This document shows positions 1-13,965 of a DNA stretch of 64,000 nucleotides, in pieces. This DNA comes from Ailanthus altissimus (lineage: Eukaryota > Streptophyta > Magnoliopsida > Sapindales > Simaroubaceae): contig OX327683.1 in assembly GCA_946807835.1 (NCBI GenBank), forward strand, positions 38,003,001-38,067,000. The letters are read 5' to 3'. Each line of letters opens with the position of its first letter. Within the stretch, counting starts at the first letter, position 1. Both the position numbers and the translations under genes were made by a program. Under the pieces are notes generated by a model. The model was not told the origin of the DNA and ran no database searches. It worked only from the letters and a program-made list of their open reading frames with translations.

Positions 1-909
1 GAACATGATCCAAAAACTAGCAAGCGAGTTTTTCGAGTCTAACTCGATTGCTTCAAAGCTAACAATCGACTCGAAATTCAGCTGAGTCAACTCACCTTAA
101 TCACATCTTCCATTGTTGAATTATTGTTATTCCCTTGAGTTTGCTTACCACACAAGGGCTCTCCTGCATCTTTTTTTCGAGGCTTTACAAACTAATTCAC
201 GTCAAAATCCAACACTGAGTTGCTCTTCCTCGTCCCATTAATTATTTGTAAGGTTTACAAGTTTGATGAACGAGTTGTTATCTTCTCAACCAAATTTTGA
301 TTGCAAAGAGGAAGAACCAAAAAGAAAAGTCAGGCTACTTTTAAATTGAGGCTAGAACGATGTAAAACTCTTAAAAATAAGCGAAGTCACGCGTGACACG
401 CGAGGTGTATTAATTCAAAAATTGGGTCTAAAATAGATTTTTTATTTTTATTTATTTATTAATTAATTTTAATAAATTTTGTTATAAATAAAAAATTTAA
501 AAATATTAAAATTTATTTATTATTTTTTTAAAATTATGAGAATTTAATTTTTTTTCTTTTAAATATTCATGCAAATTATACAATCCATCAAATTTTCACA
601 TTGTATTCTAAAATTTAAAAAGGCGAGTTTTTAGTTCGCATTTAAAACGCACGGCCTTTTTCATAATTTTATTTTTAAAAAATAAAGGAAAAAGTTCAGG
701 ACCTTCTCTAATTAATGAAAATAAATATTCTTTATCACGAAATTATAAATACAAGTATAACATCTCTCCTAATTAACAGCTGCCATAAGAAACGTATTTT
801 TACGCGAGAATAATTCTTTTTCTGTAATTTTTTTTTTTGGTCACTCTTTTCTATTTGTGTGCGTGGAATTTAGTAATTCGAAGTTGGATTAATAAAAGAA
901 ATTAATAAC
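1..909. other. AT-rich intergenic DNA, no gene seen
   Basis: This stretch is AT-rich with short homopolymer runs and no ORF that resembles a protein. I see no RNA gene or structured repeat. It lies directly upstream of the metacaspase pseudogene and could contain its old promoter, but nothing in it proves that. Confidence 0.6.
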
Positions 910-3000
910 ATGCTGGTGAATTGCAGAACGGGCTTCCATACTCTGCAGCGTTCGTCAGGCAATCAATGATTAGCTCGCTCCTTCTTATTCCTCTGCCGCC
1001 CACCACGCGCCATTGCCAACTCTGGCCAGGACATTAACCCCTCCCATCCCAATGAACACGGGAGAAAGAGAGCCGTTATATGCGAAGTATCGTATCGTAA
1101 TTGTGAGCTCCAAGGCTGCATCAACGACGACGCAAGTTCATGCGTTATCTCCTCTGTAACAAATTTCACTTCCCAGAAGATTCCATTCTCATGCTTGTTG
1201 GTATTCATAATTCATACCTACGACAATGAACAAGGGTAAGGGTGGACTAGCTACTATTTCACTTTACGCAGTAGCGGAACTGTATTATGAGCTAGAGGAC
1301 TTTATGCAGCGGCGAAATTGTAGCATGGCCATGGATCCCAACTCCTGCAACAGTTCGTTTGTGTATATATAGGTATGTATAATTTTTTAATATTAACATA
1401 TTTATTTTGACTCCTCAAATTTTTTTTAAAATTTTATACTTAATAGATTAAGTTGATAATTTAAAAAAGTAATTCATACTAGTATTAAAGCTTAACTTTT
1501 TAATACATTATATAATATTCAGACAACATTTTATATTTCTCTATTTTAACATCTTTTTTAATAAAACAAATATTTTTTTATTTCCAACTTCATTCTCTTA
1601 TATTAATAAAAATAATTTTATAATTATAAATAATCCTTAATACAAAATAAATTTACATTTATAATTATTTCCCTATATAAAAAATAGGATACTTGTTTTA
1701 TTTAATACAAAAAAAAATTATACTTATAATTCTTTTTCTACATAAAAAATAATTTTATAATTTAATTTATATAAATAGATTCACAATTATGAAACGTTAT
1801 ACATTAATAATTTTATCCTATCTTTAAACTATTCTTCCCAACTCAAAAACAAAGGGAAAAAAATCTCTAAAAAATAAATAAGTTAGAATATTTTAAATTT
1901 TAATAATTTTATTTATATCTTAGTTAGTTTTTTAACATCTTACTATTATAACTTTATATGTATTTTTTTTATAAATATTAATCTTTATTATTTTGTTTTA
2001 AATTTATTAATTTTAAGATATAAATTTTATTTTTACAAATAATAAAATACATGTTTATTATTTAATATTTTATTTTTTATGAAAAAATTATTTACAATTA
2101 ATCAAATTTAAAATAAAATACTAAAAATTCAAAAATCTATATACTAAAAATTCAGATTATGTTAAAATTTTCAACAACAATTTTTTTTTCAAATCTTCTA
2201 TTATTGACATGGAATAAAAATATAATTTTATTTTATTAAAGTAAAAATTTTATATTATGATTCTCAAAATTCAAATTATGATTCCGCCCTTGTCACAATG
2301 AATAAATTACAGGGGTGAAGAAGCCGATGCATATGATGAAACACTATGTCCCTTGGATTTCGAAACTGAGGGTATGATTGTCAAGCCTCTGCCCCCACGT
2401 AGTTAGGCTCCATGCTCTAATTGATGCTTGTTACAGTGGCAGTGTCTTAGATTTACCCTTTTGCAGAATCAACAGGCTTTTGTTCCGAATTTTAAAAATA
2501 TGTAGACTCTGGCATCAATAATTTTAATTTATTAATAATTTTTGAAAACAGAAGTAGACAGTGTGTATGGGGGGGGGGATGATCACCGTTCGTATTCAGC
2601 AGTGTAAAAAGAAACAAGCGGCGGAGAAGCCATTTCATTCAGTGGTTGTGATGACAATCAAACCTCTGCTGATACAACGGTAAAGAAAAATGGTTATATA
2701 TATATTTGAATTGAAACTCATCAAACGCATATCAAAAGAACAATTATGTGATTAAAAATAACTTATTATGTTAATAAATTAACCAGGAGTTATCAAAGAT
2801 TACATCAACGGGAGCCATGGCTTTCTGCTTCATCCAAGCCAGTGAATGGGGGGCACGGGACTACATATGAAAACATCCTCAATGCAATGCTCAATGCCAT
2901 CCGAAACACAGGAAACAGGAAAGAGCGCCAATGCTTCATCTCTCCTCGATGTGCTCATCTCAGGAGGCAGCCTCACCCGTGGCCTCACACAGGTACATGC
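910..3000 (+). pseudogene. Type I metacaspase pseudogene (MC1-like)
   Basis: Separate blocks match a type I metacaspase, a caspase-fold Arg/Lys-specific cysteine protease involved in plant cell death, in the correct order. At 910-950 the start MLVNC resembles the beginning of the LSD1-type zinc finger. At 1068-1200 the p20 beginning reads RAVIC-VSY, ELQGCIND and, in another frame, MRYLLCNKFHFPEDSILML. At 2310-2395 it reads YDETLCPLDFETEGMI. At 2405-2470 the catalytic-cysteine block reads LIDACYSGSVLDLP. At 2600-2700 and 2785-3000 lie p10 blocks (ITSTGAMAFCFIQA, GHGTTYENILNA, GGSLTRGLTQ). Adjacent blocks sit in different frames, for example across an extra G near 2850. There are in-frame stops, the VDDEIN-type linker is missing, and no SGHG histidine block was found in the AT-rich DNA between 1200 and 2300. 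The usual C-terminal FDVY block was not found. It cannot encode an active protease. Confidence 0.85.
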
Positions 3001-4129
3001 AAGATTTTAGATTCTTTACATTCACCTGTTGATTCTTCTTTGATTTTACTTTGTTTCATGGTCATTGCACCTCATCTTGGATTCTTTGGTTTTTTATTTT
3101 TTATTTTTTATTTTTGGTGTTTTTGTGTATTTTGATTATCGTTACATAATTTGATGTAATACAAGATGGTTCGTTATCATTCTACGTGTTTCAATATTCT
3201 TCATGCGACATAATTTTGTTATTAATATATTTGATATTTCATCGCTAATGGTTATGCTTTTTGTGTTATCTGCAACCATCGAAGAGCAGTTCTTACCGAG
3301 TAATTAACTTGGATCACAGTTGACTGTGTTCTACGCTAGTTATTATGTATCGTCAATTCTGTGATCAAATGCCTGAAAAAAGGATGATAAAACATTTCTG
3401 TGATCAAATTACCTGAGAAAAGTATGATAAAAGACTCGACGGTAATTAGTTAACTGAAAATTAACCCTGACAGACTCAACGGTAGTATTGATTCAAGATC
3501 CGATACTCTCCTTCCCATTCCACTTCAACAACAAATATGAAATCAAATCAAGTGAGATCAAGCCAATCAATTGATATAATGAAAAAACACTTCAATTAAT
3601 TTTTTCTTTTCTTTTTAGGTATAGATAGGGACCAATCAAGGCTCTCTTTGGCTTGTTGATGAAAGCAAATTTCTTGTTATTTTTAATAAGCATATGCCAT
3701 ATGTGAATTATAATTAAGTATACTGGTGTATCAATAGCAGTTCAGCCAATTTCCAGATTTATCTCGTTAGAGAATAAATAGATAAAAGGTCGTCCTGAAT
3801 GACACACAAATATTTTAGTATCAAAATTACCATTAATATCAGGACCATCATGCAAAAAAGGGTAAAATAACAAATATGAAATGTTTCAGCAGAAGGCCAC
3901 GATACTGAACACCACAAACATTTTGATGCTCGATTGAACTCTTTCCATAATTTGCAGTAAATATTTTGAGGAAATAATATTAGGACATGGAGAAGGAAAA
4001 ACCCATACTGCCCATACAGATGCCCTACCCACCCACCAACAAAAATATTTTAGCAAAATAATACGTACCCTAAATGCACTAGGGATCAATTTCTTCTACC
4101 AAAAGATACAATGAGCATCACCTAATCCT
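3001..4129. other. Intergenic DNA and eIF4G 3' UTR
   Basis: I looked for the last metacaspase exon here and did not find it. The stretch from roughly 3900 to 4129 is probably the 3' untranslated region of the eIF4G gene, whose stop codon is at 4130-4132. Nothing else is recognisable. Confidence 0.5.
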
Positions 4130-7100
4130 CTAAATAAAATTTTCTAATAACCTTGACCTGTTAGGATCTGGGGGATGGAAATCCTCCAATTGCAAGTTCG
4201 AGCTCATACGAATCTCATGTAAGACAGTTTCTCCTTTATATGATTTAATATTCTCTAATGTGCTTCCCCAAACATCCCCAGCAAGCCCAATTTCACAGAG
4301 CAACCGTGACTCCTCTCTACCTTCATGTGACTCCTCTCTACCTTTATATAACAACCGCTCAATCTCTCTCAACGTGACAACATTCTCCACAACAGCTTTG
4401 GCAAAGGTACGACCAAGGAATTCCGCTGCTTTTGGGGCATCATTTACCGCCTCTTCCAAAGTAGTCAGAACGTATTCGAACCTAGTCGGAAGAAAAAGAA
4501 AATTATAAATTTTGGATATACAACACAACTTTATTCACAAATCTCATGCTGTAGAGGTTCACTGAAAGAAATAAATATATAAAAACGGAAGGAAAAGAAG
4601 GTTAAATCTTTTATACCCTTTGATGAGCTGGTCTTGACTTAAGACGTCAGCATTTGCAAGATTTACTAGCAGTTTAGCCAAAAGATCCCTTTCCATGTCC
4701 TTCCTCTCAAAAGAGTCTGTGACCCAAAGGGAGACCATTGATGGATGGAAGCTAGGAGAATTCAAATCTTTGATACACAAAGCAACTTCTGTCTCATCCA
4801 TGGCACTGAAAAAATTGAGAAAAGAAAATGTAAATATTACTGGTATAGCCAAATACCCTACCATAAAATTCAATCATTTTTTGCAACACACGTCTGTGAC
4901 ATTTCCCAATAGCATAAGTACCCTTTTTTTTTATACATTAATGAATTCTAATACTGTATTAAAGAACATCAACTGAAGCCTTTGAAGGCTTCGTGGCTAC
5001 CATATTGCGATAGAGACATGCATCTGTCTTGTAAACAAGGAAACAACATAACAGTAGCACTCACATGTACAGCTACACAACTTTTGTCTGTTTAATACAC
5101 ACGCTTTATAGTACAGAATCATTACTTACTGCACCTAAAACAGGAAAATTATGCAGATTCAAATACACACACTTATCTTGTGCCATTGAAAATTTCAACC
5201 TATTTTTCCATTTCAATTTCAGATCATTTGGTACATTTTGATGCTGCCTCACATTTCAATGTACCAAGTCTACCTTCAAATGTATATGATCCTTAAAAAG
5301 TGCCACTTGCATTTCTATATGATCTTCTCCTTTGGATCTAGTAACAACCTCATCCTCCAAGGGTAAAAAACTACACATAATGTAAGAAAGTGTTTACTTC
5401 TACTCATCCTCCAAGGGTCAAACAACTACATATGATGTAAGATGGTGTTTACTTGTATACAGAAACATAGAATAACAACATTGCCATCATTCATTCCCAG
5501 TAAAAACAAAAACAACAAAGACCTTAACATATCATGGGTATGAGTAGTGTACATAGGCCACTCCACATTAATTATGTTTGTTCCTGGTAGGAATAGCATA
5601 CATAAAGGCTTCACGCAATTCAGAGAACAAACATACATGTAGCATACAAAAACATCAAATCCTAGCTAGTGCCGGAGCCAACAACAATAACTTTGACTAA
5701 CGAGGATAGAACACTATATTAACAAGTGTATTCAGAGAAGATTTTGGACTGAGCAAGGGCAGCAGCCCCCACTCATCCCTACACGACTCCGCAGCTGATC
5801 CTAGCATCCCATTTTCATTTTGTTAAATCTAGACTAAACATATTGCAGGGACTATTTTTTCAAAAAAATCACATTCTAATGTCTCCTATCACATAAAAAC
5901 ATGCATATCATAACTGTATGGATATGCATACTTGTTCACAGACAGAGATACAAAGATAATATACATACTCGCAAAATGAATATTCATGCAAAAACTGGCA
6001 AATGGACAGCACGATATAAGCATGCAGAGAGAAGGTGATACCTATAAAATTCTTTAATTGCTGCCATGGACATATTTCTCAGCCGTTCTTCAGGCCACAC
6101 TTCCGAAGGAACATTTTCAGCAAAAGTAGGCCCCTGGTCTTGTGTGGGTGGCGAAGTTGCAAGGGACCGATCAAAACTTCGATCTGGAGTCCTTGGGTCC
6201 CGGTTACCATAATTCATAGCACTCAATTGGTCAAAAGCAGGCGGGCCTGCCAATCTGTCGGGAAGATATCTTGGAATTAGATCCTCCCTTGAACCGTAAG
6301 TTGGTCGGTCAGTTAAAGTACTAAAACCATTCAAACCAGCTGTCATTCTTCTAGGTTCTCCAGCACCAGGAGAAACATCAGGTAAGAAAGTGCTTGACAT
6401 TGTTGCTGGTCCTCTAGTGGACATTCCCCTAGCAAGACCACCTTGGGGACCTAAAGTTATTGAATCATCACCAAAAGGTCTTTGAGGCAAGGGAACTGAC
6501 AATGTCCGAGCCTCATAAGAATGCCTGTCCTCCATCCGTACATCCTGAGTACCAAAACCACGATTTTGAGTAGGCAATGCACGGATACTACCCATAGGGG
6601 AAGATAACATAGCCGATCCTCTAGGGCCAAACTCCATAGGCGTCCTCCTTGTCGAAGAATTCATGCTTGGACCTCTAGCAAGCCTGCTAGTTTGTGCTTG
6701 CCGTTCTTGAGCAGCATCTCTGTGCACTTCTTCAATCTTTTTCGGCCCTTCAACTTTCCTCCTCTGTTGCCATTTATTCTTTCTCAACTCAATTGCATCT
6801 TTCAACATAAACCTAACCCTAGAAGATAATTTCATGTTGCTTGACAACTTTGCCATTCTGTCAAAATAAGCATCCATATGCTCTTTGGCCTTAGGATGGT
6901 CAATCATCTCCCCTATTGTGCTCATTAATTTACACAACGCTTCAACATCTTCTTCGTCAGGAGTCTCATACTGGCCCAGCAACTTTTTGATGCATTCATG
7001 CATTATTCTCTCGGTCAACATTTTCTTCTTGTACAACTCTCCAATTAATCTAATGTTACCCAACATTCGTCTTCGAGCCTTAATTCTTCTCTCTTCTCTT

Positions 7101-10100
7101 ACTTCCTCAGTCAGCTTATCCTCACCTTCTTTATCAGCTTTGTTAGCTTCTTCCTGCTCTCTCTCTCCTCTCTCAAATTCTTCTTGGCATTTGTTCAGAA
7201 GCAACCTCTTAAAAGTTATCTTTTCATTATCTTCACTGAGATCAGGTAACTCTCCAGCTAGGGAATAACAAAAGTTTGCATACATTTCACAGAAAGTAGG
7301 TTCCATTAAAGCTTTGTCAAAAATTTGAGAAATAACACCCGTGAGTGTGACAGGTTTATCGATGTTGACTGCTTTTACTTGCTCGAAGAGTTTTTCAAAG
7401 TTCTGTGGAGTTAGCTTGTTCAGAATAGCTTTGAGCTGCCTTTGCTTGGCCTCTTCCCCACCTTGCACTTTACCAACTTCATATTTCTTCTCTGCTTTGT
7501 GCATCACCTGCAATGGAGTCTGGGGAGAAGGAATTAAACCCTTTTGCTGGAAATTAGTAGCACGCTGCCACCTATCAGCATCAGGACTATTTCTCTGCAT
7601 CCCTCCCTGAGGACCCATGGCCTGGATTGGCCCAGACAGGATACCTCCAGTGTACTGCATAGCTATTTGTGCTCGCGGATTCCACAGAACACCAAAGTTA
7701 CCTCCTTGGCCAGGTCGAAACCCTGCATTACCACCATAACCAATATCCAGACGCAAATCCCTCCCCAAACTAGAAGGACCGGGTGGCCTACTCCATCTGT
7801 CCTCATCCCCCATTCCACTCCCACGACGATCAAGTCGAGGTCTCCCTGACTGCCTATCCATATTTCTTCCTGGACTAGGGTACGAACCACGATCAACATG
7901 AGGAGAGGAATTAATATTACCACTCATCAATACCTCTGCTATATCAGCTGCAATCTCAAAGCCCTGCGGAAGATCAGTACATTGTTCAGCAAATTTAAGG
8001 AGGAAATCTCTGGAATACTTCTTTGCCACATTTTGATTCCCATCTTCATCCTGACACACTCCTGTGGCCTGTTCCCTGCTACCTGAAGGTTCTAATTTTG
8101 GTGTGGAGATGTCCACAGCGTCTTCCCAATCATCAGGCTCTACTTTACTCTGCACGCTTTTTTCACTGGATAGAGCATCAACATGAAGGGTATCAGCAGG
8201 TGCCTGCTTTGAAATCCCAATAGTAGACATGTTTTGTGCACTTTCTGAAGGCACAGCAATCTCTTTCTTCTCCTCAGGACCCTTATAAGCCATGTAAAGA
8301 TCAGAAGTTGTCCCAGCAGCATCAGCTTTCTGAAGGATTTCTTTCCTCTTCTTCTTTCCTATACGAATAGTGCTCTTTGATATATTTAATTCCAGAACAG
8401 GCTTATCCTTGGAACCAGATACTGGAAGGGAAACTGAACCAGCAACAAGATTCTCCATAACCTCCCCTTCATTTTTCAAGATTGTTTCTGGAAGTTCAGG
8501 GGCTGAAACAGGAGCACACTGCTGCTCTATTACATCACTTCTGTTTGATGAGGCGTCCAAAGATGAATGACAAGAACTTTGAACATCTGTTGAATCTACA
8601 ATTCCGAAGGTAGACAAATCCATGTTATCAGACACTTTGTCAGCTTCTCCCTCTGCAATTCCTGACACTGAAACCTCATTGCTGACAGTCATTGCCTTCA
8701 ATACAGATTCCTGTTCATTTTGGCTGACAAGTTCTGGAGATTTTGAAGAAGCAGATTCAGAAGAAATCTCAGAGATGTTACTATCTTGTTCGGACCTCTC
8801 AGGCAATGTTTCTTCTCCCTGTTCTTCTGTTCCCAATGATTGTGATGGAGAAGGTTCATCTACCTTAATCTTAGCATCACACACAGTGTCTGATATATTA
8901 ACACCATTTCCAGCACCAGAAATTTCAGAGGACGCTGAAGCAATGCCCTGTTTACCACTGTCAGCCTTTGCCTCAGAAGTATCAAGAGTTGAAGCATCAA
9001 TATTTAACAATGATTTAGTAGTTGCAGTCACATCAATACTTGGTCTAGCTTCTATAGTTTCTGCAGCATGCCAGGCCATACTCGATGTTGAGGTAGATTG
9101 TCCGCCAACCTGAAAAAGAAGGTGTAAATCTCTGGCACAAAGTACACCAAACTAACTTAAACAGAAGTAGTAACTTAAAAGAAAAGTTATCTTAAAGTGT
9201 GGGACTACCTGCTGCTGTGTCTGAATTTGTCCTTTCTTGCCCAGCTTCTTCTGATGATCTTTTATTGAGTTTGACCTACTGAGAGATTCCCTTCTTCGGC
9301 CTTCCACATTTGTAACTGGAACAGACTCCTCAGATGGAGCAGTGGAAAGAGTATTGGATGCCAGGCTCTCGGTAGAGACAGCCGCAGGCTGTTTAGTTGC
9401 TACTGGCAGTGACTTGGCCACTGACAATTCATTGATAGATTTCATCTGCTGAGTAGATTTTTCTGGAACTGTCCCATGTGGATGAGATGCACTACCATCC
9501 CCAGAAGGCCTTGAAGGTTTAGGTGATCCAACGTTTCCAACAGCAGGTAAATTGTCAGACACAAAGGATTCTGCAGCCTTTTCTCCAACAGATTCTGTGG
9601 CTGGTTTAACTGTCACCTGTACAGTTCCTGAAGGAGCAGATGAAACTACATTTTGTGCATCATGCAACTGATCCAAGTTCAGTGGTTCCAGAACACCAGC
9701 CATAGGGGCCCCACTTTTACTAACTGGCAAAGAATTAAGAGGTGCCGGATTCACGAATGAAACATTTTGGGAACCCTGGCCAACAGAATACTTAAATCTT
9801 GTTGCCTGAGAATTTGGCGTTAACTGACTACTTGTTAAGGGTAGAGAACCTGGAGGCACATAATACATGGAACTCGCATTGTAGGAATTGGGGTAGTAAT
9901 TGATTGTATGTGCTGGTGCAAATGATGGTACTGGCTGGGATTGAGGGGCATTAGGATGAGACCTAGGAGCAGAGACCCCACTATCGGAATATGTATCTGC
10001 TCGTTCATCAAGCCTGACCTCCTTATGTGTATCTGGATGAGTAATTTTCACACCAGTTTTACGAGGACCACCAAATTTTCCTCCCTGCTGTTGGGTGTAT

Positions 10101-12173
10101 TGCGGGGTCATGCCAATTCCTAAATTGCCTAGCTGGGGAGGACCCATTTGAGCTGTGAAATTCAAGCCCTGTCCCTGATGCATGATTCCCTGAGCCTGCA
10201 TTGGATGGGGAAAGAGACCCGGAACAAACATATGCTGCTGCATTTGTGGAGCATTTCCCATTGGTAATGGGATGGGCATTGGCATTTGAAGTGATGTGGC
10301 TGATACATTCTGAGACTGAATCTGTGGGTTATGCCCACCAAACTGTACAGAAACTTGAGGTTGGTGAAACGGCATTTGCACAGAAGTCATTGCTATAGGA
10401 AGAACAGAAGGCTTCTGTGTTTGGTTTGTGGTGGGTGCAGGTGAGACTTGTGGATCCTTTTTGACCTTTTGCACTTGATGAACCTCCCCAGTATTAGCTT
10501 GATCAGCAACACCTGCATCCTTCCTCTGAGGCTGATGCTTAGGAACGGACGGTGCTGGTAGATTAGGCACTGACCTGTAAGTATCATGGCGTGCCTGCAA
10601 GTAAAAAAAGTCATAAGATAGCTTCATAAATTGACATTAAACAGACAAACATTGCAAGTCCAATGTACTAAGACTACCTCAGCAATGAAGTGTCAGGATT
10701 ACCAAAATTGAGAAAACCAAATCATGCAAATGTTAAAGAGAATAAGTTGGAACTTGTTGGACACATTCCATCAAACACAAGAACCCAAAAAAGGTCAAAT
10801 CTTTAAAAGGAAAAAAAATGGAGAAAAAAGGTAAGTACACTTTTGCTCATTCCTGGTCTGGAAAGTAGAGTATTTAGGCACAAACTAATCCAACTACTTA
10901 ATAGTTTGTGTTGAATAATATGATCCCATGACAAGCGATGCCACCAAGTTTTCTTCAACCATTCTTTCACTCATGTAATATTTAAAAAACAATGATGCTC
11001 CCATGAAAAAGAAAAATAAACAGACCTGATCACGTTTCTGCTCATCCAAATTTGGGGGTGCAGAACTAGTTCGAGCTGGAATCTAAAAACAATATAGAAA
11101 AAGAATCTTTTTGCTATTAAAGAAATGCTCTATTTAAAATGCTAAGCATAAAAAATACAGAAAAACCTCAGTTTGATAGGGTGCAAGAGAAAAGAAGAAT
11201 ACCTGCATCCCAATTGAACCAAACTGAAAATGAAATCCCTTAGACGCATCTCCTGGAGCTAAACCAAAAGAAACATTATTAGCATATAGTGAAAAACATC
11301 GATCTGGTATCTAACACTAGAAAAGCACAGTCAGGTCCCAGTGCTGATCCACATATTATATCAAAACAACAATACAGCATCTGCATTTAAATAAATCATT
11401 GCTCCCTAAAGCATCTACATATACCAAGCACAAAAATGTATATTAATAAATAAAAATAAAATACCTTTTGTTTGTGTAGCAGGTGCAGTGCTGTCAGAAC
11501 TCATGGAGGAAGATTGAGAAGTTGGAGCTTTCGGAACAGCTCGGGTGCTTCTCTGAGTGGTGGCCGATTCAACTTGCTTGGCAGCACCGCTACTAACCGG
11601 TGCATCAGATGCTCCTGTGATACAAATCCAGATTCATAAATCCCCATAACAAATTTTACCTACTAAATCCCTTTTTCAGTGGAAATAACAAATAAAAAAA
11701 AAAGAGAGAATGTTTTTGTTTATGGAAGCATTACCATGTAACTGGGGCTGTGAATGTGCACCGTTCTGTATATTTCGCGGAAAAGCAGCATGACTACTAG
11801 AATCGGAAGAATTGACAGCGGGTACGTTTACCCTAGGTTGCCCTCCTTGTGCATTTTGAAACTTCTTAAAACTATCATTAAGAAAACATCAAACCCTGAC
11901 TTCATAATCCAGGCAATCCAAACCCCGAAAAGAACCCTAAATTTCGATTATCAAAATTACGATTTTGAAACAATAACGGAATAGAGCGTGTACGCACCTC
12001 CGATTGGAGGAAATAGAGGAAGAAGAGTTAACGGACGGTGACGGGGCGGGCCCGCCGCCTGCGCCCTTACCGTAGTTGCCTGAGGAGGTCCGCTGCTGAT
12101 TGGAGCCCGCGGATCGCCCTGATTTTCGATTCTGTGGCTCGCTTCTATCGGACCGTGATTGATTGAAGGACAT
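4130..12173 (-). CDS. EIF4G: Eukaryotic translation initiation factor 4G (eIF4G), 9 coding exons
   Basis: This is the scaffold of the cap-binding eIF4F complex; it bridges eIF4E, eIF4A, eIF3 and poly(A)-binding protein in the cytoplasm. Coding exons read from GT-AG sites and phase are 12173-11998, 11871-11735, 11614-11465, 11258-11203, 11082-11026, 10594-9209, 9109-6042, 4805-4617 and 4481-4130. They total 1857 codons including the TAG stop, within the usual range for plant eIF4G. The start MSFNQSRSDRSE is typical of plant eIF4G. Visible parts are a long low-complexity Q/P/S-rich N-terminal half, the eIF4E-binding motif YSRDFLLKF near residue 1019 (pattern YxxxxL-hydrophobic), a MIF4G HEAT domain near residues 1205-1435, and a C-terminal MA3 domain (KEFYSAMDE, LIKGFEYVL, AAEFLGR) encoded across the last three exons. 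Two telo-boxes lie upstream. All joins keep frame, so the gene looks functional. The smaller eIFiso4G is excluded by length and N-terminus. Confidence 0.96.
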
Positions 12174-12314
12174 ATGTCCGTCCTCAAATAACTCCTCCTA
12201 ATTTTCGTTTAATAGTTCTTCGTATTTTCTGTAGCCAAACAAACAAAACAGATCAATTTTTTTCCATTTCAAGTTATTGATCAAATGTATAATAAAAAAT
12301 AATTTTTAAGAAAA

Positions 12315-12405
12315 TTAGGGTTTGAAATTCGATTGCGATAAAGTGTGCGAGCAAAGCCGAACCTCTGAGCCAGTGGGAACAGTGAAGAGACAGAAAATTA
12401 GGGTT
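12315..12405. promoter_or_regulatory. Two telo-box motifs upstream of eIF4G
   Basis: TTAGGGTT occurs at 12315-12322 and 12398-12405, that is AACCCTAA read on the eIF4G strand, 142-232 bp upstream of the start codon. Telo-boxes are common in promoters and leaders of plant translation-machinery genes. Whether they lie in the promoter or in the 5' UTR cannot be decided here. Confidence 0.5.
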
Positions 12406-13965
12406 TTAATGGGTGGTGGTCACTGGTCACGACGGTACTCAAGACACAGAGAAAGAGAGATGAAAATAAAAATAGAAATTAAAAGGAGAAATAAAATTTG
12501 ATTTTGTTTTGTTTTGTTTTGTTTGGTTGGCAAACAGATAGAAAGATAGAGAGAGAAAGAGGGGTAAAATAATTTTAACAAACTGACCAAGAAGGTGGTC
12601 AAAAGGTAGGTTTTTTAGGAGATCGAAATCGAATGGGCCGCGCGTCTTGCGAGTGCTCTTCGCTTTCTCTCTTTTTACTTTTTTTACTCCTCTTTTTTCT
12701 TTTCTACTTTCACCGCTTCACCGACCCTGTTCAGGTGCTTGCATTGCTTTTTTTTTTTAACCAAAAAAACTCTCGCCACGCGCCGTCACGATGCCGTTCC
12801 ATTTTAGCATTCGTAACTCTTAAGGCTCGTGTGGCTTCTTTTAGATTGTGATTCTTTTTTTCTCTTGTTTTAATATAATTTTTGTTTTTTTAATCATTTT
12901 ATTACGTTGGATTTGGATTTGGATTTGATAAGTGGAAAGTGAATTTTGGAAAGGTTTGCTTTTGGGCAAGATATAAAGGGAAAAAAGTCCAACGCATTTT
13001 TTGATTGAACTTCGTATTATAACCACACAAAAAAACGCATTTTGTTTAAATTCGGATTCTCTTTTTGTTTCTAATAATCCATAAATATAAATATATTTAG
13101 ATATTGTTTAACAATGCCATATTATATATTACCTTTGGAAACAAATAGATAAAGGCTTTTCACAATGTTACGTAATGAGATATTTTAAATATAATTTTTT
13201 GTCATGCCAATTTGTTCCTTATATTGTACTCAAAACACGAATGCGTGATAAATTAGTTTTCATATTCACAAAGCAATCATATATTCTCAGTGTGCTTTCG
13301 AATAAACGTTCGAGAATTTTTAATATTCTCTAGAAAATGGTAGATTTGACTAACCACATTGTCACGTGTGAATTTATAAATTTAATCTTTTCGGAACACG
13401 AGATTTATATAAATTAATATTATGACTCGCTTGGGCTGTAAGAGCTACTGGGCTGCGTAATTAATTTGGACCATTGGGATTATTAGCCTAATATTTCTCA
13501 AAAGGCCCAAAAGCCCAACCCACGCATTCAACAAAAAGGTACCAAATCAACAAAAGAGATACTAAAAATACCACAATTTTTTTTCCTTTTTCTTTTTTAA
13601 CAATTTACACGAGTTTTAAATGTACACCCACATTTAAAAAAAAAAAAAATTGTTGCTGGTGTCAGTATTTCAAAAGTTGAAGATACTATATTTGAGTTAG
13701 TCTATTGTATAGAGTTTGGTTTAATACTAAATTCTTATACCGTGCAAGAACTTTGAATTATTTTCTCAAAGCTTATTATTTTCTGTCATAAATTATTTGC
13801 TTGCTCCAAAATAACTCGAGTAATAGAGAAATCTTAATTCAACATACATTTTGATATGATCAAATAAGAAGCTCTATTAGCATGATATTTTAGGAACCTA
13901 AACTATATGATTAAATAAATCCCCTTTTTGTGAGGGTAAATCTAAAATCAACGTTTAAAAATGTT

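Noticed and set aside
963..1208. 81-codon minus-strand ORF
   Set aside because: It is the shadow of the metacaspase pseudogene blocks, which match on plus.
6885..8223. Plus-strand ORFs inside the eIF4G region
   Set aside because: Antisense shadows of the large eIF4G exon; their Ser/Leu-rich composition is the complement of the coding strand.
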